Shown here: piece by piece, positions 1 through 6,268 of the stretch
Layout of the letters: the number at the start of each line of letters is the position of its first letter
How positions within the stretch are numbered: position 1 is the first letter of the stretch
DNA from: an uncultured Synechococcus sp.
GTDB lineage: Bacteria > Cyanobacteriota > Cyanobacteriia > PCC-6307 > Cyanobiaceae
Direction of reading: 5' to 3'
Assembly: GCA_913040905.1 (NCBI GenBank)
Contig: CAJWIC010000031.1
Location: 1 to 11,032, forward strand
Length of the DNA: 11,032 nucleotides
Translations under genes and position numbers: made by a program
Notes under the pieces: generated by a model
Databases searched by the model: none
The model's input: the letters and a program-made list of their open reading frames with translations, nothing else
What the model was told of the DNA's origin: nothing

Positions 1-51
1 AGCACTCCCTTGGTAAGGGAGAGGTCTCGAGTTCAAGTCTCGACAAGGGCT
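1..51 (+). tRNA. trnT: tRNA-Thr (anticodon GGU), 3' part only
   Basis: This is the 3' portion of a tRNA whose 5' acceptor strand and most of the D arm lie before the window. The anticodon stem pairs 5-9 with 17-21 around the loop 10-16, with anticodon GGT at 12-14, which reads threonine ACC/ACU codons. The variable loop is 22-26. The T stem pairs 27-31 with 39-43 perfectly around a TTCAAGT loop. The acceptor 3' strand is 44-50, followed by discriminator T at 51. CCA is not encoded, so it would be added by a CCA-adding enzyme, as is usual in cyanobacteria. The GGGCT 3' end resembles chloroplast trnT-GGU. The gene ends 4 bp from the stop codon of the opposing GH13 gene. Confidence 0.95.
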
Positions 52-55
52 TTCA

Positions 56-1483
56 TCACTGCAGATACACCGCTGCTGATTGCGGCTCGAGGCTTTGACC
101 ATCGCAGGTGCCACAGCTCCAGAGCACGGAGCCTGCCGATTGAACGTCAATGGAAGTCGTGGTGCTGCGGTTGACCCAGACGCTGCAACCGCCAGGGGTC
201 CTTCCCAGCAATCCGTCGCGTCCGATCGGTTCCCAGAGCAGATCCCCACGGGTGAGCTCCGGATGGTTGCGCCGCAGGTCGGCCAGACCGGCAATGGTGG
301 GTCTCAGATCCGCAGCCCAGGGTTGATCCCAGGGGAAGGCTTCACGGCAAGCGGGTTCCGGACCTCCGGACAATTCAGTATCAGGGCCACCGGCCAGTGC
401 CGCTTCGGTGCCGTAATACACGCAGGGAGCACCTGGCTGAAGGAAAAGCAGTAGCAGAGCAAGCTTCAGGGCCTTCACATCCCCATTGAGGCTGTGCAAT
501 GCCCGGGGGACATCGTGGCTGTCCAACAGGTTCATCTGAGCTCGGTTCACGGCTGGCCGATACCACCCGGTCGTGGTGCTCCAGATCTCGAGCAGCGCCT
601 CGCTGCTGAGGGGGTTGAGCGGATATTCCGGATTGCGATAACCCTGACGCAACCGATCTCCTGCCACCCAGCCGAGGCTGCTCCAGCCGAGGCGGTAATT
701 CATCACCCCATCGAAGTGCTCGCCCTGCAGCCAGGCCCGGGCATCACCCCAGATCTCACCAACAATCCAGGCGTCAGGGTTGACATCACGCACCACCCGA
801 CGGAAATCCACCCAGAACTCAGCGGGCACTTCAGCAGGCACATCCAGTCGCCAACCGTCGATGCCCCGTTCCAGCCAGAAACGCCCCACCTCGAGCAGGT
901 GATCCCGCACCGCGGGATTGGCATGGTTGAACTTGGGAAGATCAGGTACGGCCCACCAGCAGTCGTAGCCACAGTCCTCGCCCTCGGCCGGATAGGGCTG
1001 CACCGGCCAGCGGTGCACATGGAACCAATCCCGGTAGGGAGAGTCCTGACCGTTTTCCACGAGGTGATGGAAGGCCCAGAAGCCACGACCGCAGTGGTTG
1101 AACACACCATCCAGCACCAGCCGCATGCCCCGCTGATGCAGAGCAGCGATCAACGCATCCAAAGCAGCATTCCCCCCCAGCAGGGGATCGACCTCGAAGT
1201 AGTCGTAAGCGTGGTATCGGTGATTGGCGGCAGAGCTGAAGATCGGCGTCAGGTACAGGCAACTGATCCCCATGGCCTGCAGCTGATCCAGTGCCTCGAT
1301 CACCCCGTAGAGATCCCCCCCTTGAAAGCCCTGCTCTCGGGGATCACTGCCCCAGGGCTTCAGCTCCAGATGCCGCTGCGCCTTCACCTGACCGCTGCGG
1401 CGGAATCGATCCGGAAAGATCTGATAGATCACAGCATCGGCCACCCAGGCCGGAGGGTCACCGAAGGGCGTGGAGGACACCAT
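56..1483 (-). CDS. GH13 alpha-glycosidase, neopullulanase/cyclomaltodextrinase type, lacking an N-terminal CBM34
   Basis: The product is a 475-aa alpha-amylase-superfamily enzyme, expected to hydrolyse or transfer alpha-1,4 (possibly alpha-1,6) glucosidic bonds in maltodextrin-like substrates. The barrel begins at once with AVIYQIFPDRF (17-27). Region I is LDGVFNHCG (124-132). Region II is GWRLDVPAE (210-218), with nucleophile D214. Region III is IVGEIWGD (240-247), with acid/base E243. Region IV is LLDSHD (319-324), with D324. All three catalytic residues are present. FNHCG, and LPKFN (182-186) in place of the subfamily marker MPKLN, point to GH13_20-like enzymes. Those usually carry about 120 extra N-terminal residues (CBM34) that are absent here. 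No signal peptide is visible, so it is probably cytosolic. The frame stays open upstream through glpK antisense, but homology begins at this ATG, which has a GGAAAGG Shine-Dalgarno-like sequence just before it. Exact substrate is unknown. Confidence 0.9.
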   Translation of the reverse strand: MVSSTPFGDPPAWVADAVIYQIFPDRFRRSGQVKAQRHLELKPWGSDPREQGFQGGDLYGVIEALDQLQAMGISCLYLTPIFSSAANHRYHAYDYFEVDPLLGGNAALDALIAALHQRGMRLVLDGVFNHCGRGFWAFHHLVENGQDSPYRDWFHVHRWPVQPYPAEGEDCGYDCWWAVPDLPKFNHANPAVRDHLLEVGRFWLERGIDGWRLDVPAEVPAEFWVDFRRVVRDVNPDAWIVGEIWGDARAWLQGEHFDGVMNYRLGWSSLGWVAGDRLRQGYRNPEYPLNPLSSEALLEIWSTTTGWYRPAVNRAQMNLLDSHDVPRALHSLNGDVKALKLALLLLFLQPGAPCVYYGTEAALAGGPDTELSGGPEPACREAFPWDQPWAADLRPTIAGLADLRRNHPELTRGDLLWEPIGRDGLLGRTPGGCSVWVNRSTTTSIDVQSAGSVLWSCGTCDGQSLEPQSAAVYLQ

Positions 1484-1538
1484 GGCCTTTCCAGGCAGCA
1501 ATCCCCTCGCTAGCAGGGGGGAAACGAGTCGGCCATGG
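1480..1538. repeat. Inverted repeat spanning both divergent start codons
   Basis: CCATGGCC at 1480-1487 and its exact reverse complement GGCCATGG at 1531-1538 each contain the ATG of one of the two divergent genes, GH13 and glpK. Inside lies a second inverted repeat, CCCCT (1503-1507) with AGGGG (1515-1519), around the palindrome GCTAGC (1509-1514). The repeats are directly visible. Any role as operator or mRNA hairpin is inference, and the outer pair may simply reflect similar start-codon contexts. Confidence 0.5.
1484..1534. promoter_or_regulatory. 51-bp divergent intergenic region between the GH13 gene and glpK
   Basis: This gap must carry, or lie next to, the start signals for both divergent transcription units. 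I see no convincing -10/-35 pair on either strand, so one or both promoters may extend into the opposite gene. On the glpK side the only ribosome-binding-like stretch is the G run at 1516-1521, rather far (13-18 nt) from the ATG. On the GH13 side GGAAAGG sits close to its ATG. The small CCCCT/AGGGG hairpin at 1503-1519 is the only structural element. Confidence 0.35.
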
Positions 1539-3040
1539 CAGATCAGCCTCTCCTGTTGGCGCTGGATCAAGGCACCAGCAGCTCCCGCGCAGCAGTGTTT
1601 GACGTCAAGGGTGACCTCGTGGCCAGTGCGACGGCCCCCCTGCCGATTCAGTACCCCGCCGATGGCTGGGTGGAACAACACCCCAGCGACATCTGGAACA
1701 GCCAGAAAACAGCGCTGCAGGATCTGCACCAGCAGCTCGATCAGGAGCAACGTCAGGCGGTGGTGAGCTGCGGCATCACCAACCAACGTGAAACCACTGT
1801 GCTCTGGCGTCGCAGCAGCGGCAGCCCCTGCGGTCCGGCCCTGGTCTGGCAGGACGGCCGTACCGCTGACATCTGCCACGCCTGGAAAGCGGCCGGCCTC
1901 GAAACCACGTGGTGCCAGCGCACCGGCTTGCTGCTGGATCCCTATTTCAGCGCCAGCAAGATCCGCTGGATGCTCGAGCATCAGCCCGAAGCCAAAGCCG
2001 CCGCAGCCCAGGGCGATCTGTGCTTCGGCACGGTGGAGTGCTGGCTGCTCTGGAACCTCACCGGAGGGCAACGCCACGGCAGCGACATGAGCAATGCCAG
2101 CCGCACGCTGCTGATGGATCTTGAGCAGCGTTGCTGGGTGGAGGAATTCCGGGAGCACACAGATCTCCCTGGGAGTGCTTTACCGGAACTGCTGCCCTGC
2201 CGAGGAGAGTTCGGACACATCGCAGCGGAACTCCCCTTCGGCGGATTGCCAATTCAGGCCCTTCTCGGTGATCAGCAGGCCGCGACCCTTGGTCAGCTCT
2301 GTCTGGAGCCCGGCGAAGCCAAATGCACCTACGGCACTGGAGCCTTTCTGGTGATCAACACCGGCAACAGCATCTGCCGCTCCAACGCTGGACTGCTCAG
2401 CACCCTCGGCTGGACCGATGCTGACGGCACGCCCACCTACTGCCTTGAGGGCAGCCTGTTCAATGCAGGAACCGTGGTGCAGTGGCTGCGGGACGGTCTG
2501 CAGATCATTGAGCGAGCGGATGAGGTCAACGCCCTGGCGCAGTCGGTGCCGGACAGCGGCGGCGTGATGCTGGTGCCTGCCTTCACCGGTTGGGGGACTC
2601 CCCACTGGGACCCCCAGGCCCGCGGGGTGCTGGTGGGGCTCACCAGGGACAGCAGCCGCGGCCACATCGCCAGAGCGGCCTTGGATGGCATCGCCCTGTC
2701 GGTGGCCACCCTGGTGGAGCTGGCGGAGCAGGCCCTCGGCCATGGCCTGGGGGAGCTGGCGGTGGATGGCGGGGCTGCAGCCTCCGATCCCCTGCTGCAG
2801 GTTCAGGCGGACAGCACCGGCCTGACGGTGCGTCGCCCCCGGAACCTGGAAAGCACAGCCCGCGGCATTGCTCTGTTAGCGGGTATGCAATGCGGCCTCA
2901 TCCCCGATCTGTCCGCTATCGCCGCCCACCGGCAGGACGATGTGCAGCGCTTCGAACCGCAGATCAACACCGAGCGGCGCAGGCACATGCGTGATCGCTG
3001 GAATGACGCCGTGAACCGCAGCCTGGGCTGGCATGGCTGA
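1535..3040 (+). CDS. glpK: Glycerol kinase
   Basis: This FGGY-family kinase of 501 aa (the usual GlpK length) phosphorylates glycerol with ATP to sn-glycerol-3-phosphate in the cytosol. The first domain opens with the phosphate-binding loop DQGTSSSR (11-18). GITNQRETT (80-88) and VWQDGRT (104-110) follow. The motif GTVECWLLWNLTGG is at 165-178 and SNASRT at 186-191. The second domain has GDQQAA (245-250) and CTYGTGAF (264-271). Glycerol-contacting residues of the E. coli enzyme all have counterparts: R85, E86, W105, Y137 and catalytic D246. The E. coli fructose-1,6-bisphosphate loop (GGTR-type, just before GDQQAA) is not recognisable. The stop codon overlaps the glpD start by 8 bp, so the two genes form a translationally coupled operon. 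No glpF or repressor gene is adjacent. Confidence 0.96.
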   Translation: MADQPLLLALDQGTSSSRAAVFDVKGDLVASATAPLPIQYPADGWVEQHPSDIWNSQKTALQDLHQQLDQEQRQAVVSCGITNQRETTVLWRRSSGSPCGPALVWQDGRTADICHAWKAAGLETTWCQRTGLLLDPYFSASKIRWMLEHQPEAKAAAAQGDLCFGTVECWLLWNLTGGQRHGSDMSNASRTLLMDLEQRCWVEEFREHTDLPGSALPELLPCRGEFGHIAAELPFGGLPIQALLGDQQAATLGQLCLEPGEAKCTYGTGAFLVINTGNSICRSNAGLLSTLGWTDADGTPTYCLEGSLFNAGTVVQWLRDGLQIIERADEVNALAQSVPDSGGVMLVPAFTGWGTPHWDPQARGVLVGLTRDSSRGHIARAALDGIALSVATLVELAEQALGHGLGELAVDGGAAASDPLLQVQADSTGLTVRRPRNLESTARGIALLAGMQCGLIPDLSAIAAHRQDDVQRFEPQINTERRRHMRDRWNDAVNRSLGWHG

Positions 3041-4610
3041 GCACAACGTTGACCTGCTGGTGATCGGAGCCGGAGCCAGCGGAGCAACCGTGGCCATGGA
3101 GGCTGTGCGAAGGGGGTTGACGGTGGCATTGCTGGATGCCGGCGACATCGGCGGCGGCACCAGCTGCCGCAGCACCAAGCTGCTCCATGGCGGGGTCCGC
3201 TACCTGGAGCTGGCGTTCAAGACCTTCGACCTGGCCCAGCTGCAACTCGTCAGGGAAGCGCTGCTGGAGCGTGGTCACTGGCTGGAACAGGCGCCGTTTC
3301 TCGCCCAGCGGCTCGAGCTGGTTCTACCGACAGACACGCTTTGGGGCCAGCTCTACTACCAGGCGGGGCTTGGTCTCTACGACCTTCTGGCCGGCCAGCA
3401 ACGCATCGGCCGCAGCCGTGGCATCAGCCCTGACGCCCTGCAGCAGTCCCTGCCGAGGCTGAAACCCGGCCGTGGAGGGGTGGCCTACAGCGATGGGCGT
3501 TTCGATGACGCGCGGTTAAATCTGCTGCTGGCACGCACCGCCGAACAGGGGGGCGCCACCCTGCGCACCCGCTGCCGTGTGGTGGGATTCGAGCGGACTG
3601 CCGATGGGCGTCTCAATGCCGCCATCAGCGAAACCGCCACGGGAATGCAGGAGCGCTGGACCGCTGGGGTGATCGTCAATGCCACCGGAATCCAGGCGGA
3701 TTCAATTCGCCAGCTGGCGGATCCGCAGGCAGCCCCGCGCATGCTCACCAGCCGTGGCTGTCATCTCGTGCTGGAGCAGAACCTCTGTCCCGGCGGTCTG
3801 GGTCTGCTGGTGCCATCCACAGCGGATGGACGCGTGCTGTTCATGCTGCCCTTCCACGGCCGAACCCTGGTGGGGACCACCGACGCCCCCTGCGCGATCG
3901 ATGCGGCCACCACCCCCACAGACGAGGAGGAGACCTACTTGCTGGGGTACGTCCGCCAATGGTTCCCAGGCTTATCAGATCCCACCGTGACCAGCCGCTG
4001 GGCCGGAGGTCGGCCGCTGCTCCGCCCGGCAGGGGACAGCCTCGACAGCAGCCGCTTGGTGCGGGAGCACGAGGTGGAGCAGCTGCCTTGTGGACTGGTG
4101 AGTGTGATGGGTGGCAAATGGACCACCTGCCGCCCCATGGCGTACGACACCCTGCAGGCGATTGCCCGCCAGCAGGGACGTCCCCTTGCCGCGCCCCAAC
4201 CCCTCCCACTGCTGGGGAGCGGAAAGACCCCGGCAGAAACGCGTCAGCGGCTCAGGGAGCAGGCCATCCAGCTGGAGGATCTGCTGCCGGACGGGCCCCT
4301 AAAGGATCAGCAGATCGCCCACCTGCAGAGCAACCATGGCCTGAAGGCCCTGCCTTTGATCTCTGGCATCGATCCGGGTCAGCGCGAACCGCTGAGTCGT
4401 GTGATTCCCCTTTGCCAGGGAGAGATTGACCACGCCATCCGACAGGAGCACGCCCGCAGTGCCAGCGATGTTCTGGCCCGGCGCTGCCGGCTGGCGATGG
4501 TGGATCTGGCGGAGGCTCGCCGGCTGCAACCACTGGTGGAGGAGCGACTGGATCAGCTCACGGGCACGGCGGTATCCACTTCACCGATCAACCACCAGTT
4601 GATGCCGTAA
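3033..4610 (+). CDS. glpD: FAD-dependent glycerol-3-phosphate dehydrogenase
   Basis: This 525-aa flavoprotein oxidises sn-glycerol-3-phosphate to dihydroxyacetone phosphate and passes electrons to the quinone pool, usually as a peripheral membrane enzyme. The FAD Rossmann motif GAGASG is at 12-17, and the acidic ribose-binding residue is D35. The family signature GGTSCRSTKLLHGGVRYLE is at 41-59. DGRFDDARL (154-162), NATG (216-219), GTTD (281-284) and MGGKWTTCRP (359-368) are all in order. The C-terminal GlpD domain includes DVLARRCRLAMVDL (479-492). It starts inside the end of glpK through ATGGCTGA and completes glycerol entry into glycolysis/gluconeogenesis. Its last 18-19 codons overlap the convergent GH13 gene. 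It is not an NAD-dependent GpsA, because it is a FAD/DAO-type protein. Confidence 0.96.
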   Translation: MAEHNVDLLVIGAGASGATVAMEAVRRGLTVALLDAGDIGGGTSCRSTKLLHGGVRYLELAFKTFDLAQLQLVREALLERGHWLEQAPFLAQRLELVLPTDTLWGQLYYQAGLGLYDLLAGQQRIGRSRGISPDALQQSLPRLKPGRGGVAYSDGRFDDARLNLLLARTAEQGGATLRTRCRVVGFERTADGRLNAAISETATGMQERWTAGVIVNATGIQADSIRQLADPQAAPRMLTSRGCHLVLEQNLCPGGLGLLVPSTADGRVLFMLPFHGRTLVGTTDAPCAIDAATTPTDEEETYLLGYVRQWFPGLSDPTVTSRWAGGRPLLRPAGDSLDSSRLVREHEVEQLPCGLVSVMGGKWTTCRPMAYDTLQAIARQQGRPLAAPQPLPLLGSGKTPAETRQRLREQAIQLEDLLPDGPLKDQQIAHLQSNHGLKALPLISGIDPGQREPLSRVIPLCQGEIDHAIRQEHARSASDVLARRCRLAMVDLAEARRLQPLVEERLDQLTGTAVSTSPINHQLMP

Positions 4611-6214
4611 GGAGGCAGGTTCACGAACCATTCGCGGCTGGCCAGCGGGAATTCACAACCCCACATCACCTCGCGGGTCCGCAGGCCTTCCCAGGCCGTG
4701 AGATCCAGGCTAAAGGACGCACCAGCGGCCGTGACATTGGCCGCCACCAACACCGTCATGGCCTCGGTGGCGCGGACGTAGACCAGGGCGCCGGGATGGC
4801 TGCAGGGCAACAGCTGGAAGAGTCCGTGGGCGAGGGCCGGCAGCAAACGCCGGCAGGTGAGCATGCGTCGGTGCCAGTTCAGCAAGGAACCGGGCAGCTG
4901 TTTCTGCACCTCAACGTTCACGACTCGGTAGTCGTATCCAGGCGCCGTGATCGGGGGAAGCACGAGTAATGGGTCGGGAGCCGAGGAGAAGCCCCCGTTG
5001 CGGGCCGGTGTCCAGGCCATCGGTGTGCGGTTTGGATCCCGATCCCGCAACCCCGGCCAGTCCCCCATCCCAAGCTCATCGCCGTAATACAGACAGGGCA
5101 TGCCTGGAAGGCTGTAGATCAGGCCATGGAGCAGACGGTTGGAGCGGGGGTCGCCGTTGAGCAGCGGCGCCAGACGACGGTTGATGCCCCAGTTGAGCCA
5201 ATGCCCCTGCCCCTGGGGTAACCCCACCCGGATCGACTGGATCACCTCATCTGGAATCAGGTGACCATCCCCCAGCCAGAGTTCGTCGTGGTTGCGAAGT
5301 GGCAGGGCCCAGCGCGGTCCCTCCACCGCCTGTTCCGCCTCATCGAGGCAAGCCCGCAGCTGACTGGTGCTGCCGGACGCAACAGCCGCGAAAAGGTGGG
5401 CTGTCAACACGAAGTTGAAGGCTCCATGCAATTCGTCCTCCGCCAGATAGGGGGCTGCTTCCTGAACCGGTTGAATCGCTTCGCCAAGCAACAGCACCTC
5501 GCGTCCCCTCTCATCCACGCGGGCCCGCAGGCGTCGAAGGAAGGCGTGGGTTTCCGGCAGCCCTTCACATCGGGTGCCCTCCTCCTCAAACAGAAACGGA
5601 ACCGCATCGAGGCGAAAGCCGTCGACACCACGCTCCAGCCAGAAGTCGACCACCTCGAGCATGGCCTCCTGCACCCACGGATTGGCGTAGTTGACGTCTG
5701 GCTGATGGCGCAGAAAACGATGCAGGTAGTACTGCTCCGCCACCGGATCCCACTCCCAGTTGGAGGATTCGAAATGACGGAACAGCACCGGCGCATCGCC
5801 GTAGCGGGATGGGTCGTCACTCCAGACGTAAACATCCCGCTCGGGACTGCCTTTTGGAGCCCAGCGGGCCCGCTGGAACCACGGGTGAAGGTCGCTGGTG
5901 TGGTTCAGCACCAGATCGAGAATCACCCGCATGCCCTGGCTGTGGGCAGCCGTCAGAAAACGGTGAAACGACGCCAGATCCCCCAGGTCAGGGTGAATGT
6001 CCTTGAAGTCGGTGATGTCGTAACCGCCATCCCGCAAGGGGGATGGGTAGATCGGCGTGAGCCAGAGGGTCTTCACCCCGAGCCAGCGCAGATAAGGCAA
6101 GCGTGAAGCCAGACCCTTGAAATCGCCGATGCCATCGCCGTTGCCATCAGCGAAGCTGCGAACGATGAGTTGATAGATGACCGTGCCGGTCCACCACGGC
6201 ATGGTTTGGCTCAT
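4553..6214 (-). CDS. GH13 enzyme related to trehalose synthase (GH13_16-like)
   Basis: The 553-aa product closely follows the trehalose synthase (maltose glucosyltransferase) plan. VIYQLIVRSF (12-21) and NGDGIGDF (25-32) are followed by region I LDLVLNHTSD (99-108). YLHRFLRHQPDVNYANP is at 163-179. Region II is GFRLDAVPFLFEEEGT (199-214), with nucleophile D203. LPETHAF is at 219-225, the acid/base is E245 in LLGEA, and the third acid is D310 in LRNHDEL. YYGDELGMGD (376-385) and RTPMAW (396-401) precede the beta-sandwich end. It has no fused maltokinase and no signal peptide. Stretches strongly conserved in TreS are altered: EAIQ replaces EANQ after the acid/base, and GAFNFVLTAHLF (264-275) replaces the MAFHFPLMPR-type segment. 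Substrate or product may therefore differ from maltose/trehalose. The ATG at 6202 (M5) is an alternative start and has GGGGG a better distance upstream. Confidence 0.88.
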   Translation of the reverse strand: MSQTMPWWTGTVIYQLIVRSFADGNGDGIGDFKGLASRLPYLRWLGVKTLWLTPIYPSPLRDGGYDITDFKDIHPDLGDLASFHRFLTAAHSQGMRVILDLVLNHTSDLHPWFQRARWAPKGSPERDVYVWSDDPSRYGDAPVLFRHFESSNWEWDPVAEQYYLHRFLRHQPDVNYANPWVQEAMLEVVDFWLERGVDGFRLDAVPFLFEEEGTRCEGLPETHAFLRRLRARVDERGREVLLLGEAIQPVQEAAPYLAEDELHGAFNFVLTAHLFAAVASGSTSQLRACLDEAEQAVEGPRWALPLRNHDELWLGDGHLIPDEVIQSIRVGLPQGQGHWLNWGINRRLAPLLNGDPRSNRLLHGLIYSLPGMPCLYYGDELGMGDWPGLRDRDPNRTPMAWTPARNGGFSSAPDPLLVLPPITAPGYDYRVVNVEVQKQLPGSLLNWHRRMLTCRRLLPALAHGLFQLLPCSHPGALVYVRATEAMTVLVAANVTAAGASFSLDLTAWEGLRTREVMWGCEFPLASREWFVNLPPYGINWWLIGEVDTAVPVS

Positions 6215-6268
6215 CCCCCGGATGCCGCTGCACCACTGCTAGACCCGACAGGCCCAATCGTCAGCCCC
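6215..6268. other. 54-bp divergent gap between the GH13_16-like gene and the aldehyde dehydrogenase
   Basis: This region separates two divergent genes. I see no clear -10/-35 pair or strong Shine-Dalgarno sequence for the dehydrogenase. The G run just left of 6220 on the minus strand abuts the GH13 ATG and fits the second ATG at 6202 better. Promoters for one or both genes may lie inside the opposite coding region. Confidence 0.3.

Noticed and set aside
1..60. tRNA-Thr 3' end as an integration (att) site
   Set aside because: No integrase, no direct repeat of the tRNA end and no foreign-looking genes in the window.
494..1513. 339-codon open frame on + antisense to the GH13 gene
   Set aside because: No recognisable domain. 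Composition (many His, Pro, Gln) is what antisense reading of a GC-rich gene gives.
1484..2158. Upstream extension of the first GH13 frame by 225 codons, antisense to glpK
   Set aside because: glpK is a clear intact gene there. The extension shows no GH13 or CBM34 homology and is a typical GC-rich antisense open frame.
2180..2743. 187-codon frame on the minus strand within glpK, and similar frames in glpD and recQ
   Set aside because: Shadow frames of conserved genes without homology or start signals.
5261..6106. 281-codon open frame on + antisense to the TreS-like gene
   Set aside because: It mirrors the codons of a clearly real gene and shows no domain or start signal.
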